From contig JAJZSS010000110.1 in NCBI GenBank assembly GCA_021849525.1, forward strand, positions 1 to 6,237: DNA of 6,237 nt. Reading direction: 5' to 3'. Source of the stretch: Chloroflexota bacterium (GTDB lineage Bacteria; Chloroflexota; Anaerolineae; Anaerolineales; UBA4823). Position numbers and translations under genes: made by a program. This document shows, piece after piece, positions 4,332 to 6,237 of the stretch. The notes beneath the pieces are model-generated. The model did not search any database, had not been told where the DNA came from, and saw only the letters and a list, made by a program, of their open reading frames with translations. Every line of letters begins with the position of its first letter. Within the stretch, counting starts at the first letter, position 1.

Positions 4332-6237
4332 TTAAGGACGTGGGATTGCTGGGCGGCTGGTAAAGTGTTCGCGGGCTTGGTTCAAGCGTTGCAGCGTTTG
4401 GGTATGTTGTACCATAGCTTTTTGGTACTGTGAGGCCTTCGGATCGCCTTTTTCTTGATCTTCTTCCATCAAATAACGGAGGTACTCGATGCTCTGACGT
4501 ACGCCGCGGGTTCGTAAATCAATCAATGTACGCAACGTATCTTCCAAAACGCGATCTTCATTTGGATCGGACTTTTCAGTGCGCGCCAGCAGATCATCCG
4601 CCAGATCCATCATCTCCAAAGACAGGTTACCCATTACAAAATTCAGCGGCTCTGCCATATCCTGGTCGACGGATTCATGGATCAACCGGAACACTTCCTG
4701 GTGACCAACATTCTGGAAATCATCAACTTCCAGCCGCTGGAGACCTTCCTGTTGGAGCTCGCGATCGATCTTATACAACAGATCGGGGCGGCGTAATAAA
4801 ACCCCCAGGCAATGGGCCTCCAGTGCCTGGTTGCTTTGAAATACCGGGGCAGGAGTCGCTCTCGCCTGAACAGGTCGAGCAGGCTCTGGGCGGCGGCGAA
4901 AATCGGGTCGGGGGCGAGCTGATTTTCCAGCCCCCAACAGGGTTCGTTCATCCACCCGCAAGAGGCGCGCTAACCGTTGGCGGTAGGTATCCCGTTCGAT
5001 CGGGCTGGCGACATCCTCGATCAACGGTAGGATTTGGGTGGCAATATCGTTTTTTACTTTAGGATCGTGCAGATCTCGCCCGGCAGCCAGGCTTTCCATC
5101 ATATGGATGACAATCGGATTCGCCCGTTCCAGGATATCCATCCAGGCCTGCCGGTCCTGGTTGACCACATCGTCCGGGTCCATCCCTTCTGGCAAGGTTG
5201 TCACCCGGATATCAGCCTCAAGCCGCGCCTCGTAGCTCAATAAGCCCCGCGCGTCGTAGGTTAACTCCTGGCTGTGATCCATTGCCTGGCGGGCCAGCTG
5301 CAAGCCGCGCAGCGTGGCCTTATCACCCGCCGCGTCTGAATCCAACGCCAGCACAATCCGGCGGGTAAAACGCTTGATCAGATAGAGCTGATCTTCGGTA
5401 AGTGCCGTACCCATAGGCGAGACGACATTCGTAAAACCATGCTGGTGGAGGGCAATAACATCCAGATAGCCTTCCACAATAACGACCTGGTCTTGCTCAC
5501 GGATGGCTTTGCGCGCCTGATCCAGCCCATATAAAATGTGGCCTTTATCGAATAAATCTGTCTGGGGGGAATTCAAGAATTTCGGCACATCCTGTGGGTC
5601 GAGGATGCGCGCCCCAAAGCCAGCCATCTGGCCCCGCTCGTTCCGGATTGGGAACATTAATCGATTGCGAAAACGATCGTAAACATTCGCCTCGCTGCCC
5701 GGCTCGCGCTCAGTGACCAGGCCTGTATCGATTAACTCCTGAAGGTTATGACCCCGGCTTTGAAAATGACGTAGGGCGATATCCCAGCCTGCCGGGGCAT
5801 ATCCCAGTCCAAACGCCTCGATGACCTCATCCTTCAAGCCGCGCTTTTGGCGCAGATATTCCAGAGCCTGGTTTCCGGCCGGGGTATTGAGCAGCTGATG
5901 GCGGTAGAATGTCACCGCTTCTTCAAGCAGCTCGCGCAAAGCGGCATGTTCTTCGGCAGCCTGTTGCTGCTGAGGCGTGGGGGGTTTTAGCTGAACGCCG
6001 GCTTTTTCGGCCAGGATGCGCAGCGCTTCGCTGAAATCAACCCCTTCCTTTTTCATCACGAATTTAAAGATATCGCCGCCCTCATTACATTGACCAAAGC
6101 AGCGCCAGGTGCCAGTTTCCTGGAAGACAACAAAAGCTGGTGTGCGCGTGTTGCTGTGAAAAGGGCAAAAACCGGTGTGATTTTTCCCGGAACGGCGAAG
6201 CTGGACCGTGGCAGATACCAGGTCCACGATATCAATG
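4332..6237 (-). CDS. dnaG: DNA primase, 5' end cut by window edge
   Basis: This primase makes RNA primers for the replication fork and is recruited by the replicative helicase. The frame runs open through the right edge: codons upstream of the GTG at 6227 read I-D-I, giving IDIVDLVSATVQL, the normal primase N-terminus, so that GTG is an internal valine and only about 10 residues are missing. Numbering from this valine, the CHC2-type zinc ribbon has Cys21, His24, Cys43 and Cys47 (CPFH, CFGQC). The catalytic core follows, with DRFRNRLMFPI (184-194), KFLNSP (216-221) and LYGLDQA. The TOPRIM motifs are VEGYLD (251-256, Glu252) and ALDSDAAGD (294-302, Asp296 and Asp298), with MDPDD at 349-353. An Arg/Pro-rich linker (436-463) leads to a helical C-terminal part (about 466-631), the expected helicase-binding domain. 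Oddities are C-x3-C instead of the usual C-x2-C in the zinc ribbon, and an insertion at about 314-338 within TOPRIM. It stops immediately before rpoD. Identity is very secure. Confidence 0.97.
   Translation of the reverse strand, partial: IDIVDLVSATVQLRRSGKNHTGFCPFHSNTRTPAFVVFQETGTWRCFGQCNEGGDIFKFVMKKEGVDFSEALRILAEKAGVQLKPPTPQQQQAAEEHAALRELLEEAVTFYRHQLLNTPAGNQALEYLRQKRGLKDEVIEAFGLGYAPAGWDIALRHFQSRGHNLQELIDTGLVTEREPGSEANVYDRFRNRLMFPIRNERGQMAGFGARILDPQDVPKFLNSPQTDLFDKGHILYGLDQARKAIREQDQVVIVEGYLDVIALHQHGFTNVVSPMGTALTEDQLYLIKRFTRRIVLALDSDAAGDKATLRGLQLARQAMDHSQELTYDARGLLSYEARLEADIRVTTLPEGMDPDDVVNQDRQAWMDILERANPIVIHMMESLAAGRDLHDPKVKNDIATQILPLIEDVASPIERDTYRQRLARLLRVDERTLLGAGKSARPRPDFRRRPEPARPVQARATPAPVFQSNQALEAHCLGVLLRRPDLLYKIDRELQQEGLQRLEVDDFQNVGHQEVFRLIHESVDQDMAEPLNFVMGNLSLEMMDLADDLLARTEKSDPNEDRVLEDTLRTLIDLRTRGVRQSIEYLRYLMEEDQEKGDPKASQYQKAMVQHTQTLQRLNQAREHFTSRPAIPRP

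Noticed and set aside
4430..5062. Plus-strand open frame of 210 codons
   Set aside because: It is antisense to the dnaG C-terminal region. Composition (many Pro, Gly, Arg) fits a shadow of a GC-rich gene and no ribosome binding site or motif supports it.
6225..6227. GTG as the dnaG start codon
   Set aside because: The frame continues upstream to the window edge as I-D-I, giving the normal primase beginning IDIVDLVS. The GTG is an internal valine.
1..6237. Mobile element, CRISPR array, tRNA, or defence/toxin system
   Set aside because: All six genes are core housekeeping genes in usual order and the two gaps are too short for such elements. No terminal repeats, spaced direct repeats or cloverleaf were seen by eye.

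Overview
The window carries six bacterial housekeeping genes, all on the minus strand, in two blocks. Read in the direction of transcription (right to left) the order is dnaG (5' end beyond the right edge), rpoD, nuoA, nuoB, nuoC and nuoD (3' end beyond the left edge). Nearly every base is coding. The only sizeable gaps are 2584-2699 (rpoD/nuoA) and 1171-1234 (nuoC/nuoD). I see no mobile element, CRISPR array, tRNA, rRNA or defence gene.

Organism: a bacterium of moderate GC. Several protein details fit Chloroflexota, most likely Anaerolineae or close relatives: the DnaG zinc-ribbon text (CPFHSNTRTPAFVVF, then CFGQC), a TOPRIM insertion in DnaG, a primary sigma factor with extra insertions, and separate nuoC and nuoD genes. 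This placement rests on remembered family resemblance, not on a search, and is moderately secure.

Block 1 (2700-6237) is the dnaG-rpoD half of the classical macromolecular synthesis operon: replicative primase followed by the primary sigma factor. The stop codon of dnaG abuts an upstream rpoD ATG, but a Shine-Dalgarno sequence points to a start 21 bases further on, so the two are probably translationally coupled. Block 2 (1-2583) is the start of a respiratory complex I operon: NuoA (membrane subunit), NuoB (cluster N2), NuoC and NuoD (quinone-site subunit). NuoB, C and D form the connecting module where electrons leave N2 for quinone.

The 116-base gap between the blocks is the main regulatory stretch. 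It has a strong sigma-70-type promoter for nuo (TTGACA, 17-base spacer, extended -10 TGATAAACT), then a 17-base palindrome (TTTACCAA-N-TTGGTAAA) just downstream of the predicted transcription start, with further TTGGT/ACCAA half-sites at the start site and at the nuoA ribosome binding site. This looks like an operator. No intrinsic terminator is visible after rpoD.

I found no new multi-gene system. The points worth a second look are the operator-like layout before nuoA, the insertion of about 29 residues in sigma domain 3, the C-x3-C zinc ribbon and TOPRIM insertion of DnaG, and an extra cysteine beside an N2 ligand in NuoB.
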